This document shows positions 9,647 to 16,952 of a stretch of 64,000 nucleotides of DNA, piece by piece (position 1 is the first letter of the stretch; each line of letters opens with the position of its first letter). The stretch lies in contig NZ_CAKMMG010000001.1 in assembly GCF_927798115.1 (NCBI RefSeq), forward strand, positions 1,240,001 through 1,304,000, read 5' to 3'. Position numbers and translations under genes: made by a program. Source of the stretch: Paenibacillus auburnensis. GTDB lineage: Bacteria; Bacillota; Bacilli; Paenibacillales; Paenibacillaceae. The notes under the pieces were generated by a model that was given only the letters and a program-made list of their open reading frames with translations, ran no database searches and was not told the origin of the DNA.

Positions 9647-12646
9647 TTATTCCGGTTCGTCAGGGAGTTTGACAGCGTTGATGTCATCGATATAAAGCGT
9701 TCCGCTGCCCGGTGTGCCGCTGCCCTGCGCAATGTAGAAGGCAAACTCCTTAATCGATCCGAGATCAATCACCCCGTTGCCTCCGGTAGACCAGCCCGGC
9801 CGGGCAAACACCGTAAATGGAAGGGTCACTAGGACCGGCTCAGTACCCTGCAGCTTCAGGCTGGCCTCCCAAACTTCCCCATTCGTCTCATGGAACTGCA
9901 CAGCCAGCTGCCGGTTCGATCCGTCCGGCTGCAGCCAGAAGGATATGGCTTCCATTCCCGGCCACTCCTTGCCCATGCTGCGGAAAACGCCCGCATAGCC
10001 GGGATTACCCACGGTGTAATCCAGCTTCAGCCCGTAGCTGCCTCCGCTCAGGTGGTACGTGTCCAGCGTAACCGTCGCCGCATTGCCGGAGACATTGCGC
10101 TGCCATTTGTTTCGCAGTTCCCCGTTGGATCCGCCGTAGCCCTCAAAATCATCGATCAGGTAGCTGTCTGCAGGCGGTGGAACGTACGGCCCGTTACCCG
10201 TTTCCCCATTGTTCAAGGCACGGGGATGGCTGTAAAGGGACTGGATGCTGCTAAGCGAATTTTTATCGGTCAAATACTGCGACCACGTCATGAAATACAC
10301 ATACCGCGATTGTTTGCTCTGCAGCATTTCCATGTCCGGCAGTTCTCCGTTCTCGCCAATGGCAATCGGTCTGCCGCCGCTGAGCTGAACCAGTTTGCTG
10401 TAATACGTATCACGGTAATCATTGTTGTAAATATCCATAGCCAGTACGTCAACCCTGTCATGGCCGGGATAATATGGAGCCGAATCATAAGCCCAGGAGC
10501 TTTCCGCATTCGGGCTCCAGACCCAGATTAAATTATTCAGCCCATGCATATTGGTGAGCCGGTCGTACATATTGTTCCACAGCTGCTTGAACAGCTCCGG
10601 CCGCGCCCCCCACCAGAAAAACTCGGCATTCATCTCATGATACGGCCGCCACAGGACCGGAATATTCTCGTCCCTTAGCTGCTCCAGGTATCCGGCCACC
10701 TCGTCAATCTGTGCCGCCCACTGGTTATACAGTTCAGTGCCGGGGGTGACGATATCCGTCATCTCAGCCAGCGTTACATCTCCTGTAACACTTTCCCAGC
10801 CGGCGGTTGCCGGGTCCATCGGCCGCGGCTCGTGGTAAGTCAGTGTGACCATCGTTCCGTTCTGACCTTTAAGGATCGCCTCGTCAATCATGGTCTGGCG
10901 TAATTCGCCGAGGTCTCCGCCGGTATAGTAAGCAAAATCCGAACCCCACAGAGCGGGATAGTAGCCGGTCAGCTCTGCAGCGGTGTCATACCACTTTGCA
11001 GGCTCTTCGTAATAGTTATGCTGTCCCGTATAAACAGCATTTCCTACCGACGCATATAAGCGGTCCAGCAGTGCTTTCGTGGCCTCGGAAGCCCCCGGAT
11101 TGACCGGGTGCATCTTCAGCGTAGTCAGCTGAAGCGTGCTTGCAGCGGAAACAGCAGTCCCTTCACTCACCGCTTTTACGGAAATATCGTACAAGGTTTC
11201 AGGCGATAAGCCTTCCAGTTTGTACGTGTATAGAGGATTCCCGTTAATAGCGGGAATAGAGAGGCTGGACCATGTGCCTTCAGCGGCTTTTTTGTAAGAA
11301 ATTTCGTAAGACTTCACGCCAAAAGGGCCTGTAGAAGCTGCCCATTCCAGTTCCGCAGATACGCCGTCGATGTTACCGGCTGCCAAGCCTGCCGGAGCAC
11401 CGGGGGATAGATCTGTCGGAAGCTGTGGCATTGCGCCAACAAATACCTGATCCAGCAGGATATTCGCGCTTGTAACATTCGCAGTCATCAGACGCAGGAA
11501 TTCGGTATTGCTTCCAGTATTCAGCTGCTGCACAGTACGCGTCCAGCCCGAAGCGGCACTGGTTGTGACCGGAAGCAGAGTCTTACCGCTATCCTGATAG
11601 ACAATAAGGTTTACTGTAAGGCTGCCAGGCGGCGCGGCCGCAGGCTTGCTCCAGTAAGACACCATATAACTGCTAGTGTCAGCGGATATTTTCCCCGACT
11701 GAAGCAAGGATTCCGGATTGAGCTGGGCCGCATATTGACCCGAATAGGTGTCATAGGTTACGGTTGAAACCGTCCCTTTTTGTTTCCACGGGGAAATCAG
11801 ACCACTCTCAAAATCTCCATTTGCCACAAGATTGGCACCCGGGGTTGCTTCAAGCCCCATGCGTGAATCGGAGAAGTTACCCGCGGCATCCCTGGCTCGC
11901 AGCATAATGGCGTAGACGGAAAAGGGGTCAAGACTGCCCAGTGTATAGGTGTACTCCGTAACAGTATCCTGATGAGGTACGGACACTACAGTCCAGGCAG
12001 GGTCATCTGTTTTTTTGTATGACAGCTGGTAGGAATCTACCGCCATATCATCAGTCGACCCGGACCAGGTCAGCTTCAGTGAATCCGGCTCCCGCTCGGT
12101 CTGCCAGGCGCCGGGTATGGTCGGCCGTTCTATATCGACATTCTCCCGGATAACCGCGTCATCAATGTAATAGTCTTTACTTGTACTGTTCCAGAAGGAC
12201 AGGCGGATATACTGCACTCCCGGAGCCGGTGTATAAAGCAGCTGCCGGTATTCCCAGCTGGTGGAGCCCGAGAATTGCAGGACCTGCTTACCTTGCTGCG
12301 TGCCGAAGATATCCATATCGACCGATGCGCTCGTTACCCCTGTCCCGGCGAATTTCACCCATAGCCCGACTCGATAGGTTTTGCCTTGCTGTACCGCCAC
12401 TGACGCTGATGCTCCGCCCGTATTACGTTTCACCTGCAGACTTTTTTCTCCTCCATGCTGCTCACTTGTCACCACAACCGGACTGCCCCACTTCTCCCAT
12501 CCGGTGTCCCCTGATTCAAACCCCGGATTGCTCAGCATATTCTCCCCTGCAGCCCGCGAAGGTGCAGCAGGCACAATGATCGATGCAACAAACAGAGCGG
12601 CGGCCAGCCAGCCATACAACCATTTTTTGCCCGTTCGTGCAAACAC
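9647..12646 (-). CDS. Secreted multidomain GH26 beta-mannanase
   Basis: About 999 aa. The likely start is GTG at 12646, ten bases from GGAGG; a TTG at 12655 is only one base from it. Layout: signal peptide (WLYGWLAAALFVASIIVPAAPSRAA), carbohydrate-binding-like beta domain (about 35-170), fibronectin type III (about 175-265), second binding-like domain (about 270-405), second FnIII (about 415-505), GH26 catalytic barrel (about 515-810), and a C-terminal beta-sandwich (about 840-999) resembling CBM11/CIA30-type modules. VLWRPYHEMNAEFFWWG holds acid/base E671 and IAIGENGELPD holds nucleophile E765. It cleaves beta-1,4-mannan outside the cell; products would feed the importer and alpha-galactosidase encoded downstream. 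Module types other than GH26 are estimated from fold-like sequence only. Confidence 0.9.
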   Translation of the reverse strand: MFARTGKKWLYGWLAAALFVASIIVPAAPSRAAGENMLSNPGFESGDTGWEKWGSPVVVTSEQHGGEKSLQVKRNTGGASASVAVQQGKTYRVGLWVKFAGTGVTSASVDMDIFGTQQGKQVLQFSGSTSWEYRQLLYTPAPGVQYIRLSFWNSTSKDYYIDDAVIRENVDIERPTIPGAWQTEREPDSLKLTWSGSTDDMAVDSYQLSYKKTDDPAWTVVSVPHQDTVTEYTYTLGSLDPFSVYAIMLRARDAAGNFSDSRMGLEATPGANLVANGDFESGLISPWKQKGTVSTVTYDTYSGQYAAQLNPESLLQSGKISADTSSYMVSYWSKPAAAPPGSLTVNLIVYQDSGKTLLPVTTSAASGWTRTVQQLNTGSNTEFLRLMTANVTSANILLDQVFVGAMPQLPTDLSPGAPAGLAAGNIDGVSAELEWAASTGPFGVKSYEISYKKAAEGTWSSLSIPAINGNPLYTYKLEGLSPETLYDISVKAVSEGTAVSAASTLQLTTLKMHPVNPGASEATKALLDRLYASVGNAVYTGQHNYYEEPAKWYDTAAELTGYYPALWGSDFAYYTGGDLGELRQTMIDEAILKGQNGTMVTLTYHEPRPMDPATAGWESVTGDVTLAEMTDIVTPGTELYNQWAAQIDEVAGYLEQLRDENIPVLWRPYHEMNAEFFWWGARPELFKQLWNNMYDRLTNMHGLNNLIWVWSPNAESSWAYDSAPYYPGHDRVDVLAMDIYNNDYRDTYYSKLVQLSGGRPIAIGENGELPDMEMLQSKQSRYVYFMTWSQYLTDKNSLSSIQSLYSHPRALNNGETGNGPYVPPPADSYLIDDFEGYGGSNGELRNKWQRNVSGNAATVTLDTYHLSGGSYGLKLDYTVGNPGYAGVFRSMGKEWPGMEAISFWLQPDGSNRQLAVQFHETNGEVWEASLKLQGTEPVLVTLPFTVFARPGWSTGGNGVIDLGSIKEFAFYIAQGSGTPGSGTLYIDDINAVKLPDEPE

Positions 12647-12713
12647 TTGGATCAAACCTCCATTTGAATTTCAGCCGGTTGGATTACGATCTTTCAATCG
12701 TCCGGTTCATCAA

Positions 12714-12728
12714 ATGTAAGCGTTTTCT
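12714..12728 (-). promoter_or_regulatory. CcpA cre site upstream of mannanase
   Basis: ATGTAAGCGTTTTCT matches the Bacillus cre consensus WTGNAANCGNWNNCW at every position. A minus-strand TTGACC at 12739-12734 is a plausible -35, so the cre lies in the core promoter, where CcpA binding would repress. This fits catabolite repression of mannan breakdown. The -10 is weak and not assigned firmly. Confidence 0.72.
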
Positions 12729-12752
12729 ATTGTGGTCAACAAGGACCCCAAG

Positions 12753-12778
12753 CAACGAAAACTGTGCTTGAGCAACGA
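12753..12778 (-). promoter_or_regulatory. Shared direct-repeat element (candidate YesN box), copy 2
   Basis: Minus strand TCGTTG-N14-TCGTTG, almost identical to copy 1 (three differences in 26, all in the spacer). Its near end is 13 bp upstream of the likely -35 (TTGACC, 12739-12734) of the mannanase promoter, a normal place for an AraC-type activator. Confidence 0.72.
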
Positions 12779-13113
12779 CTAATTCCAGCTTGATAAGGAA
12801 TATAGATAGAAGGTTTCAGATCGAAAGATAGCGGGGGAACATTGCCTATGACGGGACAGGATATAATAGACGATTTACTCTATCTATATTCCGTTAGGCT
12901 GGACGAAAAGTGCCTATATATAGAGCGAACTTATGAATTTTTCTATTTAGGGGATTAGCCGTGCAATCATTATTAGACAGATTTTCTCCAGCTAATTGCT
13001 CATGTACAGCCCTCAATCAGCGATACTTTAAAAAATTAGCTGGAGTTATTCAACTTCTATTCTGATTCCAGTTCATCGGGATTTATTAAATAGAATTTTT
13101 CCAATTTGCAAAA

Positions 13114-15372
13114 TTATTCTTGGCTTATCTCTGTACGGAACGCCCCGTTGCCGCAGGTTACGGCGAGTACCTGCCTGCTGTCACAATCCAGAGCAATGCC
13201 TTTCCAGCGCACTGCACCAAGTGAGTCATCTGCCCACGTCTCCCAGGTGATTCCGCCATCCCGGCTGCACACCACCTTGGATTCATTCAGGGTGTGAACC
13301 ATCGGCTCGCTGGCCAGAATCAGCAGATCCCTCCCCCCTTCACTCTTGCCCACAGCCAGTGCGGAAACATTGAACGGCTCGGCTGTACCCGCCGGGAACA
13401 GCTTGCTCCAGCTCTTGCCATTATCGGCGCTGCTCCACAATCCTTCCGAAATAAACCCGGCGTACAGTGTCCCGCTGCGAGTGGCAGAATAGGCTACCGC
13501 ATTCAGCACTGAGGCTGGACCCCTTCGTTGAAAAGGGAGCCCCGCTCCAATGGACTCCCAGGTGTCTCCGCTATCCGCTGAACACCAGATGCCCTCGCTC
13601 CACTCTCCTGTAAGTATATGCCCAGCCCGGAAGGGGTCTGCAGCCAGCAGCTGATTAGCGCCGCACGCGTTCTTAACCTGATGGACGACCACGGACAGGA
13701 GCTCTGCTTCAATCCAGTTTTTGAGGTGAGGGAGTGTCAACACATGATCCGGCGGGCGAAATGTGGTCTGCTTCCACGTCAGCCCTCCGTCTGCAGAACG
13801 GTATACGCCAGCCCCTGAGGAAATATCGCCATCGATGTAGGCGTAGAACATGCCGGAAAGAATACCATCCTCCCGCAAAGCCTGGACGAACAGGCCCTTT
13901 TCAAGGGTAAGCACCGCCTCAGCAGTCTGCCCCCCGTCTCTGCTTAAGGCGATACAGGCGGTACGACCATGGCCAACAAGCCCGTAAACATAATGTTCAG
14001 GATTTGTCCTGGAGACGGCCACAGCGGTACTCCCCGAGTAACCTGCCAGTCCGGGCAGATTGCGGAAGGTCACCCCGCCATCCTCTGTCACCTTGGGCGA
14101 ATGGTCCGCCATGGTGACACAGAATTTGCCGGGCTGGCCGGGAGCTGCGGCTACTGCTTCCATACAGGTGGTTTCCAGCCCCCGGAAATGACCTGCCCGC
14201 CAGGTATTTCCGCCATCCTCGCTAACCGCGACTCCATACCAGTTGCACAAATAAAGCCGGTCTTTATTCAAACGGTCCACGATCAGCTTCGAAATCGCCC
14301 AGCCTGCTGCCGCTGCACGTGATCCCCCGTTGAAGCTATCCATATATGCCGGAAACCCGCTCAAATCTTCATCCCTGTGCTGCCGGAGAAGCTGCCATTC
14401 TTCTCCGCCGTCCCCGGAAAAATATATGGGAATGGGCGGAATATCCTTCATATGTGGCCGCACATCAGGGGCTGTATACCACCGCTGCGGGTTGTGGGGA
14501 TCCTGAACCACCGTGCCGTAGCGTTGTTCACCGGACAGGAGGCCAGCTCCGGTGGATACCCAGGTCCGCCCGCCGTCCCTGCTGCTGCGGATGCCGCCCC
14601 AGATGCAGGCGACCATCAGTCGCTGCGGATCACGGCTGTCAAAGCCCAGCTCGGCAAAGCTCGCTCCTTCATACAGCTGCTGCCAGGATTCTCCCAGATC
14701 CGGGCTGGTATAGAGCCGCCCTTGCTTGCCTCTGGGCTGATCCTGGAGCAGACCCAGCACCCCGCCTTCGCCCGTCTCCACATAGTCCATATTCAGGTCA
14801 TCATCGCTAATGGTGCCTGCGAACAATACACCAGGAATAGCCGGGTGAAAAGCGACGCAGCCGAATCTCTCCTCCGGCAGCAGCGTTTGCTGCCAGGTCT
14901 CGCCTTCATCGCGGCTAATCCACAAACCGCCGGTATAACCCCCGGCAGCCACGATATTCGGATGATGCGGATCGACCGCAATGACCTCACCGTACATCCG
15001 GGTCGGCCCATTTCCGTAGAATCCCATACCGGTGCAGACTTCCTTCCAGCTTCCGCCGCCATCGGATGATTTGTGTACCGCACCGTAAAATTTCCGGCTT
15101 CTCACTTCACCTGAGCAACGGAACATCACCTGCGGGTGATGACTGCTGATGGCAAAGCTCTGTACCTGATGATGATAGCTTTGGGTTAGGCCGCTGTTCA
15201 GCGTCTCCCAGCTCAGTCCCCCGTCCAGGCTGCGAAAGACGCCCGCCACATCGCAGCGGGCATAGAGAACTCCGCTATCCGCCGGATGCTGCAGCAGACC
15301 GGTGATATATCCGCCTCCGCCGAGCGCAGCAGGCGACCATACTTGTGCTGTCCTAAGTGAATGATTCAGCAA
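13114..15372 (-). CDS. GH74-like multi-Asp-box beta-propeller protein
   Basis: 752 aa made of repeated Asp-boxes of the type SxDGGxTW (RSLDGGLSWE, SEDGGNTWR, SADSGDTWE, SADNGKSWS and others), as in tandem seven-bladed propellers. The N-terminus WSPAALGGGGYITGLLQHP and YARCDVAGVFRS, and the later AADPFRAGHILTGEW, resemble GH74 xyloglucanases; D41 and about D579 fall where GH74 catalytic aspartates are expected. There is no signal peptide, unlike typical secreted GH74 enzymes, so it may act on imported oligosaccharides or not be catalytic. The 26-bp element shared with the mannanase and transporter lies about 70 bp upstream, placing it in the same putative regulon. GH74 is the best guess; VPS10/sortilin-like propeller is the alternative. 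Confidence 0.75.
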   Translation of the reverse strand: MLNHSLRTAQVWSPAALGGGGYITGLLQHPADSGVLYARCDVAGVFRSLDGGLSWETLNSGLTQSYHHQVQSFAISSHHPQVMFRCSGEVRSRKFYGAVHKSSDGGGSWKEVCTGMGFYGNGPTRMYGEVIAVDPHHPNIVAAGGYTGGLWISRDEGETWQQTLLPEERFGCVAFHPAIPGVLFAGTISDDDLNMDYVETGEGGVLGLLQDQPRGKQGRLYTSPDLGESWQQLYEGASFAELGFDSRDPQRLMVACIWGGIRSSRDGGRTWVSTGAGLLSGEQRYGTVVQDPHNPQRWYTAPDVRPHMKDIPPIPIYFSGDGGEEWQLLRQHRDEDLSGFPAYMDSFNGGSRAAAAGWAISKLIVDRLNKDRLYLCNWYGVAVSEDGGNTWRAGHFRGLETTCMEAVAAAPGQPGKFCVTMADHSPKVTEDGGVTFRNLPGLAGYSGSTAVAVSRTNPEHYVYGLVGHGRTACIALSRDGGQTAEAVLTLEKGLFVQALREDGILSGMFYAYIDGDISSGAGVYRSADGGLTWKQTTFRPPDHVLTLPHLKNWIEAELLSVVVHQVKNACGANQLLAADPFRAGHILTGEWSEGIWCSADSGDTWESIGAGLPFQRRGPASVLNAVAYSATRSGTLYAGFISEGLWSSADNGKSWSKLFPAGTAEPFNVSALAVGKSEGGRDLLILASEPMVHTLNESKVVCSRDGGITWETWADDSLGAVRWKGIALDCDSRQVLAVTCGNGAFRTEISQE

Positions 15373-15440
15373 GTTCGTCCCTCCTCTGTTCCATCACCAT
15401 AAGTCTACCTTCATGCTTAGGATAGAGGCATCCCCTCCGG

Positions 15441-15466
15441 CAACGGATTATGCCGCTCAGCAATGA
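15441..15466 (-). promoter_or_regulatory. Shared direct-repeat element (candidate YesN box), copy 3
   Basis: Minus strand TCATTG-N14-CCGTTG, a diverged copy of the element at 9595 and 12753 (18 of 26 identical to copy 1). It lies about 70 bp upstream of the GH74-like start. Position, spacing and orientation are the same as in the other two copies, which supports it despite the mismatches. Confidence 0.6.
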
Positions 15467-15484
15467 ATTTGTAACACCTGAACC

Positions 15485-15511
15485 AAAAGACCCTTGGTTT
15501 CCCAAGGGTCT
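15485..15511 (-). terminator. Intrinsic terminator of the YolD-like gene
   Basis: AGACCCTTGG and CCAAGGGTCT make a perfect 10-bp stem with a 4-base loop. On the minus strand it is followed by TTTTGG. It lies about 90 bp after the stop of the YolD-like gene and insulates the GH74-like promoter region. Confidence 0.7.
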
Positions 15512-15599
15512 CATTGCTGCTATCTGCCAAAGTCTGCTGCTTCAGCCTCCTGACAGCGTCCGGAGGTCTGAAAGCCCAGTGCCTTCTATCTTTACTTAC

Positions 15600-15851
15600 C
15601 TAATCTCTGGGATAATTGATAGCCATAATATCCATAAAAGGAACCTTGGTGATCTCTTCATTCAAACTGAGATGCACCTTTCCGGTCCGCGAGTCCATGC
15701 CGACGATCTGCCCCCGGAGCTCTTCTTCCTTCCCCCACACGGTCAGCAAAATGACCGACTCCTCTTGCATCGCTTCCGTCAGCTGGTTGCCAATCTCCTC
15801 CAGCACAAATTCATCTCTTGTCGGCCGTTTGGCCACTTTCGCTTTTGCCAC
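15600..15851 (-). CDS. YolD-like protein
   Basis: About 83 aa. The start is read as GTG at 15851 (MAKAKVAKRPTRDEF), six bases after GGAGG; the ATG at 15872 has no ribosome site and would include the Shine-Dalgarno as codons. KRPTRDEFVLEEIGNQL, LTVWGKEEELRGQIVGMD and VPFMDIMAINYP are the YolD pattern. The family often sits beside UV-damage DNA polymerase genes in Firmicutes, but no such gene is here. Function is not established. It is a single-gene unit with its own terminator. Confidence 0.8.
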   Translation of the reverse strand: MAKAKVAKRPTRDEFVLEEIGNQLTEAMQEESVILLTVWGKEEELRGQIVGMDSRTGKVHLSLNEEITKVPFMDIMAINYPRD

Positions 15852-16056
15852 GATATTCCTCCAATAAGCCATTACTCGGATTACGATTATGCCGTCATAT
15901 GAATGCTCCTATGTATTATAACATGGACTTCCCCTGCATCAACCCGCCTAGCCTAGTTGTTTTCATCCACTGCTGTTTTATTTAGAGAGAATTCTCACTC
16001 ATTTTAATGTAAAATATAGTTAATTCTTTTATCTATCGTTAATCGAGGTGTGAAGG

Positions 16057-16512
16057 ATGAGAAGGTGGGACTTATTGAAAAAATCTTTATTTCTGTTAAT
16101 CGCGATCTGTTTTGCAGGCACATCTTTTGCAATACGATTTATTCACGCGGATTGGGCGTATAAATTTGTTGTAAATGAAGGAAAGTCTTATATCATTTCA
16201 GACAACCGGGTAGAACCCGAACAAGTTGATTCAATCATTGGCAAGGTTACAAAATATTCAGATTTTGAAGACACCTACTCAGGTAATTTTTCGAACCACT
16301 TTCCGAAGGGAACTAACTATTACAATATCAAAGGTGTTAGCACTAATGAGGCGATTGCGATTAAGTTGAGTGATGGATCGTTTATTCAAGCGAACTATAA
16401 CGGTGAGTATCCTGGCGGAGACTCATTTAAATGGACAACTATTCTATGGTCAATTGCAGGTCTGTTCTTGCTCGTTGTGGTGACTTTTAATTGGATAAAA
16501 AATAGGAAATAA
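16057..16512 (+). CDS. Small membrane protein of unknown function
   Basis: 151 aa, preceded by GAGGTGTGAAGG. An N-terminal helix (LFLLIAICFAGTSFAI) and a C-terminal helix (TILWSIAGLFLLVVVTFNWI) enclose an extracytoplasmic or cytoplasmic domain of about 90 residues rich in Tyr, Asn and Asp. The gene is AT-rich compared with flanking genes, suggesting separate origin. I do not recognise the family. It is followed after 51 bp by another small hydrophobic ORF in the same direction, so the two may be co-transcribed. Confidence 0.75.
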   Translation: MRRWDLLKKSLFLLIAICFAGTSFAIRFIHADWAYKFVVNEGKSYIISDNRVEPEQVDSIIGKVTKYSDFEDTYSGNFSNHFPKGTNYYNIKGVSTNEAIAIKLSDGSFIQANYNGEYPGGDSFKWTTILWSIAGLFLLVVVTFNWIKNRK

Positions 16513-16563
16513 ATTATTATACTGAATTGTTAAGCTACATTTCTAATAGGACGGAGGTTTACA

Positions 16564-16740
16564 TTGAGGAAACTAATAAAAATGCTTGGGATCTTATTCA
16601 GTATAGCAACTGTTATTATTGCAATATCTTTTTTTATAGATGAAGGCTATAAAGATCAATCCAGACTTTCATGGATGATGGTTACAATGTGTGGCTCAAT
16701 GATATTTAATGGTAGTGCTTCTTACTTAAAAAATAGATAA
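16564..16740 (+). CDS. Very small membrane protein, 58 aa (possibly truncated)
   Basis: TTG start at 16564, six bases after GGAGG. The product has two hydrophobic stretches (MLGILFSIATVIIAISFF and SWMMVTMCGSMIFNG) and ends in SYLKNR. The same frame stays open after the TAA to 16881 and encodes another strong membrane helix (SVGIGILILIALAILTVG). The gene may therefore be a longer three-helix protein broken by a nonsense mutation. No family recognised. Confidence 0.6.
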   Translation: MRKLIKMLGILFSIATVIIAISFFIDEGYKDQSRLSWMMVTMCGSMIFNGSASYLKNR

Positions 16741-16881
16741 ACCGGACTGCTCTCCGTAGGAATCGGAATATTAATTTTGATCGCCTTAGCAATCCTGACG
16801 GTTGGGCAGTCTAATACTTTATTGTCTTCAAACAGCAGCAGTGAACAGTTAAAAATTATGGAGGTGTCTCAGCAGCCATGA
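16741..16881 (+). pseudogene. In-frame continuation of the small membrane protein after a stop
   Basis: Forty-six open codons follow directly in frame after the TAA at 16738-16740 and end at a TGA at 16879-16881. They encode one clear membrane helix and a polar tail rich in Ser. There is no good ribosome site of its own. Most simply read as the lost C-terminus of the preceding ORF. Confidence 0.4.
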
Positions 16882-16952
16882 ACCGCTCCATGAGGCACCC
16901 CCATTATTCATTAAATTTCACTTACTATGCAGATATTATAAGTATGAGGGCG

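Larger units (their letters stand above)
12656..13113. other. 458-bp intergenic region with regulatory sites and nested inverted repeats
   Basis: No convincing ORF. The left part carries the mannanase promoter region (cre at 12714-12728, direct-repeat element at 12753-12778). The right part holds two perfect but widely spaced inverted repeats: a 13-bp pair GGAATATAGATAG at 12797-12809 with its complement at 12880-12892, and a 12-bp pair CTCCAGCTAATT at 12986-12997 with its complement at 13034-13045. A looser pair lies near 12932 and 13088. The region is AT-rich compared with its neighbours. It could be a structured RNA, the decayed end of a mobile element, or the 3' region of the GH74-like transcript. 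Confidence 0.55.

Noticed and set aside
15987-15996. GAGAATTCTC palindrome before the small membrane protein
   Set aside because: Short symmetric sequence containing an EcoRI-like core; no promoter alignment to support an operator.
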